Positions 7,364 to 15,073 of a stretch of DNA of 26,019 nt are shown piece after piece. The notes beneath the pieces were generated by a model, which did no database searches, was not told where the DNA came from, and was given only the letters and a program-made list of their open reading frames with translations. The translations under genes were made by a program, and so were the position numbers. Position 1 is the stretch's first letter, and each line of letters starts with the position of its first letter. The DNA comes from Oscillospiraceae bacterium (GTDB lineage: Bacteria > Bacillota > Clostridia > Oscillospirales > Oscillospiraceae), in contig JAHHRT010000012.1 of assembly GCA_020025615.1 (NCBI GenBank), positions 1-26,019 of the forward strand. The letters run 5' to 3'.

Positions 7364-8626
7364 ATGGCAAGAAATAACGAGCAGCCGATTCGCTGCAGCT
7401 TCTGCGGTAAGCGGGAGACCCAGGCAGGACGGCTGATTGCCGGTCCTGGGGTGTACATCTGCAGTGACTGCGTGCAGGCCTGTAGTGATCTGCTGAAAAA
7501 TGAAATCGATTTGGGGGAGGAGAGCGGCTCTCAGGCTCCTGAGAGCCTGCCCACTCCTGCGGAAATCAAGAAATTCATGGATCGCTATATCATCGGTCAG
7601 GACGAGGCAAAAGTCGCCCTGTCTGTTGCAGTGTACAACCACTACAAGCGTATTTACTTTGGCTCCGATTCCGATGTAGAGCTCCAGAAGAGCAACATCC
7701 TGCTGATCGGCCCCACCGGCTGCGGCAAGACCCTGTTCGCTCAGACCCTGGCGAAGATCCTCAATGTGCCCTTCGCCATTGCCGATGCCACCACCCTCAC
7801 CGAGGCCGGCTACGTGGGCGACGATGTGGAGAACATTCTCCTGCGTCTGCTCCAGGCTGCTGATTTCGATGTGGAGCTGGCAGAGCGGGGTATCATCTAC
7901 ATCGACGAGATGGATAAAATCGCCCGCAAGAGCGAGAATACCTCCATCACCCGGGACGTTTCCGGCGAGGGTGTTCAGCAGGCTCTGCTGAAAATCCTGG
8001 AAGGAACCGTTGCAACCGTGCCCCCTCAGGGTGGACGGAAGCATCCCCAGCAGGAGCTGATTCCCATTGACACCACCAATATCCTGTTTATCTGCGGCGG
8101 CGCATTTGATGGCCTGGATAAGATCATCGAGAACCGCACCGACCGCTCCGCCATTGGCTTTGATGCCCCGGTGGAGAGCCGCAAGAAGCGGGATGTGGGT
8201 AAGCTTCTGTCCCAGGTGGAGCCCCACGATCTGCTGAAGTTCGGTATTATCCCCGAGCTGGTTGGACGTATGCCCATGATCACCTGTCTGCAAAGCTTGC
8301 AGAAGGAGGATCTGGTGCGGATTCTGGTAGAGCCCAAGAATGCCCTTGTGCGGCAGTACGGCAAGCTCCTGGAGATTGACGGCGTTGCTCTGGAAATCAC
8401 CGACGAGGCTCTGGACGTAATTGCCCAGAAGGCCATCGACCGGGAGATCGGCGCACGTGGTCTGCGGGCCATTATGGAGAAGATCATGGTGAAAATCATG
8501 TTCCTCATTCCTTCCGACCTCTCCATTCAGAAGGTCATCATTACGCCGGAATGTGTAGAAGGCGGAGATGCCACGGTTGTGCGGGATCCGGCTCATCCCA
8601 GAGATAAGCTCACCGGCAAGCGGTAA
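7364..8626 (+). CDS. clpX: ATP-dependent Clp protease ATP-binding subunit ClpX
   Basis: AAA+ unfoldase that recognises substrates and feeds them to ClpP. The protein is 420 aa. The N-terminal zinc-binding domain has Cys11, Cys14, Cys33 and Cys36. The AAA+ module has Walker A GPTGCGKT at 116-123, Walker B with IYIDEMDKI, and a sensor-2 GARGLR near the C-terminal domain. A weaker AAAGGCGG ribosome binding site precedes the ATG, and the gene starts 22 nt after clpP. A 195-nt gap with strong hairpins separates it from lon. Confidence 0.98.
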   Translation: MARNNEQPIRCSFCGKRETQAGRLIAGPGVYICSDCVQACSDLLKNEIDLGEESGSQAPESLPTPAEIKKFMDRYIIGQDEAKVALSVAVYNHYKRIYFGSDSDVELQKSNILLIGPTGCGKTLFAQTLAKILNVPFAIADATTLTEAGYVGDDVENILLRLLQAADFDVELAERGIIYIDEMDKIARKSENTSITRDVSGEGVQQALLKILEGTVATVPPQGGRKHPQQELIPIDTTNILFICGGAFDGLDKIIENRTDRSAIGFDAPVESRKKRDVGKLLSQVEPHDLLKFGIIPELVGRMPMITCLQSLQKEDLVRILVEPKNALVRQYGKLLEIDGVALEITDEALDVIAQKAIDREIGARGLRAIMEKIMVKIMFLIPSDLSIQKVIITPECVEGGDATVVRDPAHPRDKLTGKR

Positions 8627-8733
8627 GCATTACAGTCCATTTACGCAGCGATTTTAGGACCCTTTTGGGTACAATAGGCGGGTCCCCGGCAGAAACGCTT
8701 TCCCGGTGACCGTGCCTGCGATAAGTGAAAACT

Positions 8734-8771
8734 GGCGGGAGAAGTTGCAAATAGTTGTGGTTTCTCCCGCC
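8734..8771 (+). promoter_or_regulatory. Long inverted repeat between clpX and lon
   Basis: GGCGGGAGAA (8734-8743) pairs perfectly with TTCTCCCGCC (8762-8771). The stem can be extended inward by four G-U wobble pairs and a C-G pair, leaving a very small loop. The sequence after it (TTACTTCATATTTTTG) is only moderately T-rich, so it may be a weak terminator of clpX, an attenuator or a stabilising structure in the lon leader. The lon ribosome binding site (AAAGGAGGG, 8805-8813) is 34 nt downstream. The repeat is certain; its function is not. Confidence 0.6.
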
Positions 8772-8821
8772 TTACTTCATATTTTTGAACCTTACTTTCA
8801 AAGCAAAGGAGGGAAATTCCC

Positions 8822-11212
8822 TTGAGTGAGAACACTTACGCCGGAGTGCTGCCCATTTTAGCCCTGCGGGGGCTGGTGGTATTTCCGGACCAGACCATTC
8901 ATTTTGACGTTGGCCGGCCTAAGTCCGTCATGGCCCTGGAAGAGGCCATGAAGAAGGACCAGACACTGCTTCTGATTCCCCAGAAGGATCTTCTGGTGGA
9001 CGACCCCAAGCTCGCCGACCTCTATCCCATTGGCACCGTTGGTAAAATCAAGCAGGTGCTGAAGAGCCAAGGGGATAACCTGCGTGTGCTGGTCACCGGC
9101 CTGTGCCGTGCCCGGATCACCGAGATCCAGCAGTCCGAACCCTATCTGTCCGGCATGGTCGAGTCCATCGCCGAGGAGGCAGAAGGGGACAGCCTGCGCA
9201 GCCATGCCCTTCGCCGGGAGGCCAACACCCTTTATAATTCCTATCTGGAGCTGACGGAGCATCCGGCCCAGCTGATCCAGATGAAGATGCTTGCCAGCGA
9301 AAGCGACGGCTTTTTGGCAGACAGCATCGCTCAGAATTCCGGGATTGAATTCCCCGGCAAAATCAAGCTCCTGTCCCAGCTGAACCCCACCAAGCGTTTG
9401 GAGCTTGCCATCAAGCTTCTGCGCCAGGAGTCTGAGATGCTTCGGCTGGAATCCGACATTCAGGAGAAGACCCGTGCCACCCTCGACCAGAACCAGAGAG
9501 ACTATTTCCTACGTGAGCAGATGAAGGTCATTCGGGACGAGCTGGGAGAGGATGACGAGGAATCCGAGTTCGATACATACATCCAGAGTATCCGCAGCCT
9601 CAAACTGGAAGAGGACAGCGAAAAGAAGCTTCTCAAGGATGTGGATCGGCTGAAAAAGCAGCCCTTTGGCTCCTCTGAGGGTGCTGTGCTGAGAAACTAC
9701 CTGGATACCGTTCTGGAACTGCCCTGGAACAAACGCACCAAGGAGCGTGTGGATGTGGAAGCAGGCCGGAAGATCCTGGACCATGACCATTTCGGCATGG
9801 AAAAGGTGAAGGAGCGGATTTTGGAGACCCTGGCAGTCCGCCAGATGGCTCCCGATATGCCCCCCCAGATTCTGTGCCTGGTAGGCCCTCCCGGTGTGGG
9901 CAAGACCTCGATTTCCTATTCCATCGCCAAATCCCTGAATCGAAAGCTGGCTCGGATCTCTCTGGGCGGTGTTCGGGACGAGGCAGACATCCGGGGCCAC
10001 AGAAAGACCTATGTCGGCGCAATGCCCGGTCGTATCATCACCGCCCTGATCCAGGCCGGCAGCTTTAACCCTGTGCTGCTTCTGGATGAAATCGACAAGA
10101 TGGGCATGGATCAGCGGGGAGACCCTGCCGCCGCCCTTTTGGAGGTGCTGGACGCGGAGCAGAACCACGCCTACCGGGACCACTATCTGGAAATTCCTGT
10201 GGACCTGTCCGATGTGATGTTCATTACCACCGCCAATAGCCTGGATACGGTGCCCAGACCTCTGCTGGACCGTATGGAGGTCATTGAGCTGGGTTCCTAT
10301 ACCGACGAAGAGAAGCTGATGATTGCCAAGAATCATCTGTTCCCCAAGCAGCTTGCCAAGCACGGCCTGAAAAAATCCCAGCTGAAGATCACCGACGATG
10401 CCATTCGGGAGATGATCTACTGCTACACCAGAGAATCCGGCGTGCGGAATCTGGAGCGGAGCTTTGCAGAAATCTGCCGGAAGGCGGATATGCAGATCCT
10501 TTCCCAGGAGACCCCCAAGAAGATCACCGTCACCGGAAAGAATCTGGAGGAATTTCTGGGCGTTCGCAAGTACCTGCCCGACCGTCTGCCCTGCACCGAT
10601 CAGGTGGGCCTGGTGACGGGCCTGGCCTGGACCAGCGTCGGCGGCGAGACCCTGGAAGTGGAAGTGAACGTCATGGACGGCTCCGGCAAGCTGGAGCTCA
10701 CCGGCAACCTGGGTGATGTGATGAAGGAATCCGCCCACGCTGCCATGAGCTACATCCGTGCCAATGCGGCAAAGCTGGGCGTTCCCACCGACTTCTATAA
10801 GACCAAGGACATCCATGTGCATTTCCCCGAGGGGGCTGTGCCCAAGGACGGACCCTCTGCCGGCGTGACCGTATGCACAGCGCTGGTTTCTGCACTGACC
10901 GGGGCCACCGTGCGCCGGGATGTGGCAATGACCGGTGAAATCTCCATCCGGGGCCGGGTCATGCAGATTGGCGGCCTGCGGGAGAAGACCATGGCGGCAC
11001 TGCGCCACGGCATCACCACTGTGATTATCCCCAAGGACAACCTGCGGGATTTGGAGGAAATCGACCAGACCGTCCGCAAGCAGCTGAACTTTGTCACCGC
11101 AGAAACGGTGGACGCGGTTCTCAGTGTGGCCCTGAACCCCAAGACCGAGCTGGACCCTTCCATTCGGATTCCTGAGGATGTGAAAACTCCCGCCTGCGGG
11201 CTGCGTCAGTAG
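8822..11212 (+). CDS. lon: ATP-dependent protease Lon
   Basis: Hexameric AAA+ serine protease that removes misfolded and regulatory proteins. The protein is 796 aa, normal for LonA. It has an N-terminal substrate-binding domain (about 1-200), a coiled helical linker, Walker A GPPGVGKT at 355-362, Walker B LLLDEIDKM, and a C-terminal protease domain with the Ser679/Lys722 dyad (DGPSAGV and GGLREKT). Translation begins at TTG 8822, supported by a strong AAAGGAGGG at 8805-8813 with 8-nt spacing and the conserved start of the N-terminal domain (LPILALRGLVVFP). The engB ribosome binding site overlaps its stop codon. Confidence 0.98.
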   Translation: MSENTYAGVLPILALRGLVVFPDQTIHFDVGRPKSVMALEEAMKKDQTLLLIPQKDLLVDDPKLADLYPIGTVGKIKQVLKSQGDNLRVLVTGLCRARITEIQQSEPYLSGMVESIAEEAEGDSLRSHALRREANTLYNSYLELTEHPAQLIQMKMLASESDGFLADSIAQNSGIEFPGKIKLLSQLNPTKRLELAIKLLRQESEMLRLESDIQEKTRATLDQNQRDYFLREQMKVIRDELGEDDEESEFDTYIQSIRSLKLEEDSEKKLLKDVDRLKKQPFGSSEGAVLRNYLDTVLELPWNKRTKERVDVEAGRKILDHDHFGMEKVKERILETLAVRQMAPDMPPQILCLVGPPGVGKTSISYSIAKSLNRKLARISLGGVRDEADIRGHRKTYVGAMPGRIITALIQAGSFNPVLLLDEIDKMGMDQRGDPAAALLEVLDAEQNHAYRDHYLEIPVDLSDVMFITTANSLDTVPRPLLDRMEVIELGSYTDEEKLMIAKNHLFPKQLAKHGLKKSQLKITDDAIREMIYCYTRESGVRNLERSFAEICRKADMQILSQETPKKITVTGKNLEEFLGVRKYLPDRLPCTDQVGLVTGLAWTSVGGETLEVEVNVMDGSGKLELTGNLGDVMKESAHAAMSYIRANAAKLGVPTDFYKTKDIHVHFPEGAVPKDGPSAGVTVCTALVSALTGATVRRDVAMTGEISIRGRVMQIGGLREKTMAALRHGITTVIIPKDNLRDLEEIDQTVRKQLNFVTAETVDAVLSVALNPKTELDPSIRIPEDVKTPACGLRQ

Positions 11213-11223
11213 GAGGCTGAAAA

Positions 11224-11811
11224 ATGAATTTTCAAAAGGTTGAATTCCTGATTTCTGCCGCTTCTGAACGGGATTTCCCCAAGAATCGGCTGCCGGAGAT
11301 TGCCTTTGCAGGCAAGTCCAACGTGGGCAAGTCTTCGGTCATCAATCGACTGCTCCAGCGGAAGAACTTCGCCAGAGTGGGAGACAAGCCCGGCAAGACC
11401 ATCCATGTGAACTACTTCACCATTGACAGCAAGTGCTATCTGGTGGACCTGCCCGGCTACGGCTTTGCCAAGGTCGCCCAGAAGGAGAAGGACCGCTGGG
11501 GAAAGCTCATGGAGGAGTACTTCGCCGCCGGTCGCATCGACCTGGGCGTTCTCATTGTGGACTATCGCCATCCCCCCACGAATAACGACGTGGTGATGGC
11601 CCGTTGGTTCCTGGACAGCGGCTGCCCCTTTGTGGTGGTTGCCAACAAGATGGACAAGCTCAAAAAGAGCGAAATGGCCCCCAATCTGGAGATCATTCGC
11701 CGGGATTTGGAGCTGCCGGAGGACTGTCCTGTGATTCCCTTCTCTGCGGAAAAGGGCAACGGACGGGATGAGCTGGTGCGCTATGTTCTTGCCGCCGTGG
11801 GCGAAAAATAA
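11224..11811 (+). CDS. engB: Ribosome biogenesis GTPase EngB (YsxC/YihA)
   Basis: Small GTPase required for 50S subunit assembly, usually essential. The protein is 195 aa with G1 GKSNVGKSS at 30-38, G2 Thr59 in KPGKT, G3 DLPGYG at 75-80 and G4 NKMD at 141-144. AGGAGG at 11211-11216 overlaps the lon stop and is 7 nt from the ATG, so it is coupled to lon. The lon-engB pairing is widespread in Firmicutes. It is the last gene of the block and is followed at once by a terminator. Confidence 0.97.
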   Translation: MNFQKVEFLISAASERDFPKNRLPEIAFAGKSNVGKSSVINRLLQRKNFARVGDKPGKTIHVNYFTIDSKCYLVDLPGYGFAKVAQKEKDRWGKLMEEYFAAGRIDLGVLIVDYRHPPTNNDVVMARWFLDSGCPFVVVANKMDKLKKSEMAPNLEIIRRDLELPEDCPVIPFSAEKGNGRDELVRYVLAAVGEK

Positions 11812-11820
11812 CACAAGCCA

Positions 11821-11854
11821 AAGTCCCGGGAGAATTTTTCTCCTGGGACTTTTC
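11821..11854 (+). terminator. Intrinsic terminator after engB
   Basis: A 14-bp stem pairs AAGTCCCGGGAGAA (11821-11834) with TTCTCCTGGGACTT (11838-11851), with one G-U pair and a 3-nt loop, followed by a short T run. It begins 9 nt after the engB stop and closes the tig-to-engB transcription unit. Confidence 0.9.
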
Positions 11855-11927
11855 GATTATCAGGCTTTCGTCTGGCGGGTAAAAGCGGCGTATCCGGGGA
11901 AATTATACACACGCAGATAAATGACTA

Positions 11928-11956
11928 TTGCACTGGACTGCTTTCTGGGGTATACT
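11928..11956 (+). promoter_or_regulatory. Promoter of the P-type ATPase gene
   Basis: TTGCAC (11928-11933), a 17-nt spacer and TATACT (11951-11956) form a good sigma-A promoter, about 120 nt before the ATPase start. The long leader between them has no obvious terminator-like structure. The upstream part of the gap, 11855-11927, shows nothing recognisable. Confidence 0.75.
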
Positions 11957-12076
11957 TGCGATAGTGCCAATCTATGCACGGTGCAATTTTTGACCCTTTC
12001 GGTTATATGGATTCGGAATTGGAAACCCAGCTGGATGAATCGTTCCTGGGTTTTGCCTGGAGTCCAAGGAGGCAAT

Positions 12077-14554
12077 ATGACAGATAAAATAAAATTTCGG
12101 AAGCAGGCGCAGCCGGAGCTGCCCCGCCCGGAGTGCCAGCGGGTCACGCCGGACCCGGATGTGGGTCTGACCCAGGCCCAGGTGGATGAGCGCATCGCCG
12201 GGGGCTATGCGAATATTGTGACCGATGATTCCGGCCTCACCACGGGAAAGATCATCCGCTCCAATATCTTCACCTACTTCAATATGATTTTCTTCATTTT
12301 GGCGTTGGTGCTGCTCTATGAGGGTTCCATCAACAATCTGACCTTCCTGGGTGTGGTCTTTGTCAATGCCATCATCGGCATCATTCAGGAGCTGAGGTCC
12401 AAGCGAGAGCTGGACAAGCTGAAACTGGTGAGCGCACCCGTGACAACGGTGATTCGAGAGGGCAGGGAAGTCCAGGTGGACAGCGAACAGCTGGTGCTGG
12501 ATGATGTGGTGATTTTCAGCGCCGGCAGTCAGATTTGTGCAGACGCAGTGGTCCTCAGCGGAGAGCTTACCGTCAACGAATCTCTGGTCACCGGCGAATC
12601 CGACGAAATCAAAAAGAAGTCCGGGGACGCGCTTCTCTCGGGAAGCTTCGTGGTTTCCGGTCAGGCAAAGGCAAGGCTCGACAAGGTGGGCGATGATTCC
12701 TTTGCCGCCCAGCTGTCCCGGGATGCCAAGAAGATCAAGAAAAAGCAGCAGCCCGGCATGATGAAGTCCCTGACCCGGCTGATTCAGGTCATTGGCATTA
12801 TCATCATTCCCTTTGCGGCGCTGATGTTCTGGAATCAGTATAAGGTTCTGGGCCTGCCGGAAAAGGTCAGCGTGGAAAACACAGCAGCATCCATCATCGG
12901 CATGATTCCCGAGGGCCTGTATCTGCTCACCAGTGTGGCCCTGGCAGCCAGCACCGTTCGACTGGCCCGGAAGGACACCCTGGTTCACGACATGAAGTGT
13001 ATTGAGACCCTGGCCCGGGTGGATGTGCTGTGCGTGGACAAAACCGGCACCATTACCCAGCCGGAGATGAAAGTCTCTCAGATTCTGACCCTGCCCGGGG
13101 AGACAGAATCGGAAGTGGAGCGCAGGGTCAAAGACTTTGCCGCCAACATGAACGCGGACAACGAGACCATGAAGGCTCTAAAGGCGCATTTTGAAGACCC
13201 CAGACCGGAGACCAAAGCGGTTCGGGTTCGGGGATTCTCCTCTGCAACCAAGTACAGCGCCGTGGATTTGGGGAAGCAGGGTGCCTATCTTCTGGGTGCC
13301 CCGGAAATGCTGCTGTCAGAGAGTACGGAGGACCTGCGGCAGCTGATCGAAGAACACTCCGACCAGGGCGAACGGGTGCTTCTCTTTGCCTCTTATGAGT
13401 TTGAAGACGAGAAAGAGGATATTTTTGAAAAAGGGAACCTGGGCCAGGTGGTGATTCCCATGGCTCTGGTGATTTTCTCCAATGCCATCCGGCCCCAGGC
13501 GAAGGAGACCTTTGCCTTCTTTAAGGACCAGGGTGTGAAAATCAAGGTCATTTCCGGCGACAATCCCAGAACCGCTGCCAAGGCAGCGGAGAAGGCCGGA
13601 ATCCCGGATGCGGAAAAGTACGTGGATGCCACCACTCTGCGAACCCCTGAGGATATCAAAAAGGCTGCGGCAGCATACACGGTGTTCGGTCGTGTCACCC
13701 CGGAACAGAAGCGTCAGCTGGTGCGTGCCCTCAAAAAGCAGGGGCATACCGTTGCCATGACCGGCGACGGCGTCAACGACGTTCTGGCCCTCAAGGATGC
13801 GGATTGCAGCATTGCCATGGCTTCCGGCAGTGAAGCGGCCTCCAATGTGTCGGACCTGGTGCTGATGAACTCCGACTTTTCCGGTATGCCCCAGGTGGTG
13901 GCAGAGGGCCGCCGGGTCATCAACAACATTGAGCGGTCGGCGTCGCTGTTCCTGGTGAAGAATATCTTCTCCTTTGTGCTGTCCCTGATCAGCCTGATTT
14001 CCGTCTCTCTCTATCCGTTGAAGCCCGCCCAGATTTCTCTGGTGTCGGCGCTGATGATCGGTTTCCCGTCCTTTGTTCTGGCATTGGAGCCCAACGAGTC
14101 TCTGGTGAAGGGCAAGTTCCTGCGCAATGTGCTCTATCGGGCACTGCCTGCGGCCCTGTCCTCTGTGATTCTGGTGGAGTGGTCACTGCTGTTTACGGAT
14201 GCGTTCCAGATTTCCCCGGAAATGGCTTCGACGGTGGGCTTCTTCCTCTACGCCTTTGTGGCTTATCTGATGCTGTACCGGGTGTGCCGGCCCATGAATG
14301 TGTGGCACGGAATCCTCTTTGGTGCCATGGGCGTGGGCTTTATCGGTGCTGTGATTCTGTTCCCCGGCTGGTTCCAGATTGCCCGCCTGGACTACCGCAG
14401 TGGGCTGATTCTCTCCCCGCTGCTGCTGCTCACCTTCCCGATGGACCGGGCGATCCACAAGGTCTTCGCCAAAATCGAGCAGTGGAAGTGCAAGGCCCAG
14501 CAATGGCTGGAGCCGTATTTCGGAAATCTCCGCCGTAAGGATTCTGAGATGTAA
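12077..14554 (+). CDS. Cation-transporting P-type ATPase, CtpE/Exp7-like
   Basis: Integral membrane ATPase of 825 aa. The actuator-domain TGES is at 172-175, the membrane motif PEGLYLLTS begins at 278, the phosphorylated Asp321 lies in DKTGT, and the hinge motif TGDGVND is at 562-568. About 8-10 membrane segments are apparent. PEGL in the fourth helix and the short soluble loop recall mycobacterial CtpE (linked to calcium uptake) and streptococcal Exp7 rather than Mg, heavy-metal or K transporters. There is no N-terminal metal-binding domain. The transported ion is an inference. The frame is open from 11921, but the ATG at 12077 with AAGGAGG just before it is clearly the start, because the extra 52 codons run through the promoter. 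It is transcribed alone, between a promoter and a strong terminator. Confidence 0.9.
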   Translation: MTDKIKFRKQAQPELPRPECQRVTPDPDVGLTQAQVDERIAGGYANIVTDDSGLTTGKIIRSNIFTYFNMIFFILALVLLYEGSINNLTFLGVVFVNAIIGIIQELRSKRELDKLKLVSAPVTTVIREGREVQVDSEQLVLDDVVIFSAGSQICADAVVLSGELTVNESLVTGESDEIKKKSGDALLSGSFVVSGQAKARLDKVGDDSFAAQLSRDAKKIKKKQQPGMMKSLTRLIQVIGIIIIPFAALMFWNQYKVLGLPEKVSVENTAASIIGMIPEGLYLLTSVALAASTVRLARKDTLVHDMKCIETLARVDVLCVDKTGTITQPEMKVSQILTLPGETESEVERRVKDFAANMNADNETMKALKAHFEDPRPETKAVRVRGFSSATKYSAVDLGKQGAYLLGAPEMLLSESTEDLRQLIEEHSDQGERVLLFASYEFEDEKEDIFEKGNLGQVVIPMALVIFSNAIRPQAKETFAFFKDQGVKIKVISGDNPRTAAKAAEKAGIPDAEKYVDATTLRTPEDIKKAAAAYTVFGRVTPEQKRQLVRALKKQGHTVAMTGDGVNDVLALKDADCSIAMASGSEAASNVSDLVLMNSDFSGMPQVVAEGRRVINNIERSASLFLVKNIFSFVLSLISLISVSLYPLKPAQISLVSALMIGFPSFVLALEPNESLVKGKFLRNVLYRALPAALSSVILVEWSLLFTDAFQISPEMASTVGFFLYAFVAYLMLYRVCRPMNVWHGILFGAMGVGFIGAVILFPGWFQIARLDYRSGLILSPLLLLTFPMDRAIHKVFAKIEQWKCKAQQWLEPYFGNLRRKDSEM

Positions 14555-14625
14555 TGGAAAACAGCTCCACGGATTTTGTGGAAACCTCCCCAAAGGGCAG
14601 GCAATCTGATATGGATTAAGTCACT

Positions 14626-14673
14626 GAAAGGGCTTGCTGTCTGCGCCATGCAGACGGCAGGCCCTTTCTTTTT
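14626..14673 (+). terminator. Strong intrinsic terminator after the P-type ATPase
   Basis: A 19-bp stem, with two G-U pairs, pairs 14626-14644 with 14650-14668 around a 5-nt loop, followed by TTTTT. It is the most convincing terminator in the window and isolates the ATPase gene from the ABC-F unit. Confidence 0.95.
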
Positions 14674-14804
14674 GCCTGGATTTCGTCTGTTGCAGTGGCC
14701 CCGATATGCAGACGTTGTATCTGCCGTATGGAAAATACGGTCGGTTGTGCAAGCGGACAGAGCAGACCACCGCCCGGGCGCGGTCACAGGGGAAAAGTCC
14801 TTAC
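14674..14804. other. Spacer with no recognised gene
   Basis: This is the upstream half of the 519-nt gap between the ATPase and the ABC-F gene. It holds no credible coding region. The only structure seen is a small inverted repeat, CCGTAT (14724-14729) and ATACGG (14735-14740), which could be an operator or chance. The downstream half is the ABC-F promoter and leader, described separately. Confidence 0.6.
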
Positions 14805-14834
14805 TTGACAGAGAGGTTCCCGGCATGGTATACT
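14805..14834 (+). promoter_or_regulatory. Promoter of the ABC-F leader
   Basis: A consensus TTGACA (14805-14810) and TATACT (14829-14834) are separated by 18 nt. Transcription should start near 14841, giving a leader of about 230 nt before the ABC-F start codon. A strong promoter combined with a terminator before the gene fits constitutive initiation with control at the level of termination. Confidence 0.85.
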
Positions 14835-14860
14835 GAAGAAAACAAAAAGATTGGAGCTGA

Positions 14861-14967
14861 AAGAATGTATAGGATTTCTTGCTAACAATTTGGGCAATTG
14901 CAGCCGAAAAAGCGACGGAAACGCCGCTGGCTTTGCTATGCCCGTTTGCAAGAAAGAATACATTCTT
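14861..14967 (+). promoter_or_regulatory. Leader (anti-antiterminator) hairpin of the ABC-F gene
   Basis: AAGAATGTAT (14861-14870) pairs perfectly with ATACATTCTT (14958-14967), and TTTCTTGC (14875-14882) pairs perfectly with GCAAGAAA (14948-14955), with only a small internal loop between. Inside are nested pairs: GGGCA/TGCCC (14892-14896 with 14939-14943), AGCC/GGCT (14902-14905 with 14929-14932) and AGCG/CGCT (14911-14914 with 14925-14928). The stem covers the leader-peptide start and its codons. A ribosome held on the leader would open it and release the 3' arm, which can instead pair with the terminator's 3' arm. The pairings are seen in the sequence; the switching is inferred. Confidence 0.75.
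14865..14885 (+). CDS. Leader peptide MYRISC of the ABC-F attenuator
   Basis: Six-codon reading frame, ATG to TAA, encoding MYRISC. It has GGAG at 14853-14856 with 8-nt spacing and lies just downstream of the predicted transcription start. Its codons form most of the 5' arm of the leader hairpin, and the TTTCTTGC over its last codons is repeated exactly in the terminator. That placement is what a ribosome-stalling leader peptide needs. Upstream short frames of this kind are known for other Firmicutes ABC-F genes such as vmlR. Translation is not proved by sequence alone. Confidence 0.65.
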   Translation: MYRISC

Positions 14968-15016
14968 CTCGCTATGACAGTGTACCTATGCCCGGACCGG
15001 GATCGTATGCTTGCCC

Positions 15017-15060
15017 ATTGGCTGTAAGAAGTGCTTTCTTGCAGCCAATTTTTATTTTTT
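15017..15060 (+). terminator. Attenuator terminator before the ABC-F gene
   Basis: ATTGGCTGTAAGAA (15017-15030) pairs with TTCTTGCAGCCAAT (15036-15049), 14 bp with one G-U and a 5-nt loop, followed by a T-rich run interrupted by a single A (to 15060). It ends immediately before the GGAGGG ribosome binding site at 15061-15066, so it stops transcripts before the gene. The 3' arm contains CTTTCTTGC (15034-15042), complementary over 9 nt to 14948-14956 in the leader hairpin. Confidence 0.88.
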
Positions 15061-15073
15061 GGAGGGCAAATCA

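Noticed and set aside
11921..12076. N-terminal extension of the P-type ATPase by 52 residues
   Set aside because: It would begin inside the predicted promoter, and the ATG at 12077 has a strong AAGGAGG immediately upstream.
14578..14836. Short plus-strand frames in the ATPase to ABC-F gap
   Set aside because: They cross the strong terminator at 14626-14673 and the promoter, lack ribosome binding sites and show no recognisable protein features.
15011..15073. N-terminal extension of the ABC-F protein by 21 residues
   Set aside because: The extension is translated through the terminator hairpin and T-rich tail, and would hide the ribosome binding site GGAGGG at 15061-15066. TTG 15074 gives the family N-terminus.
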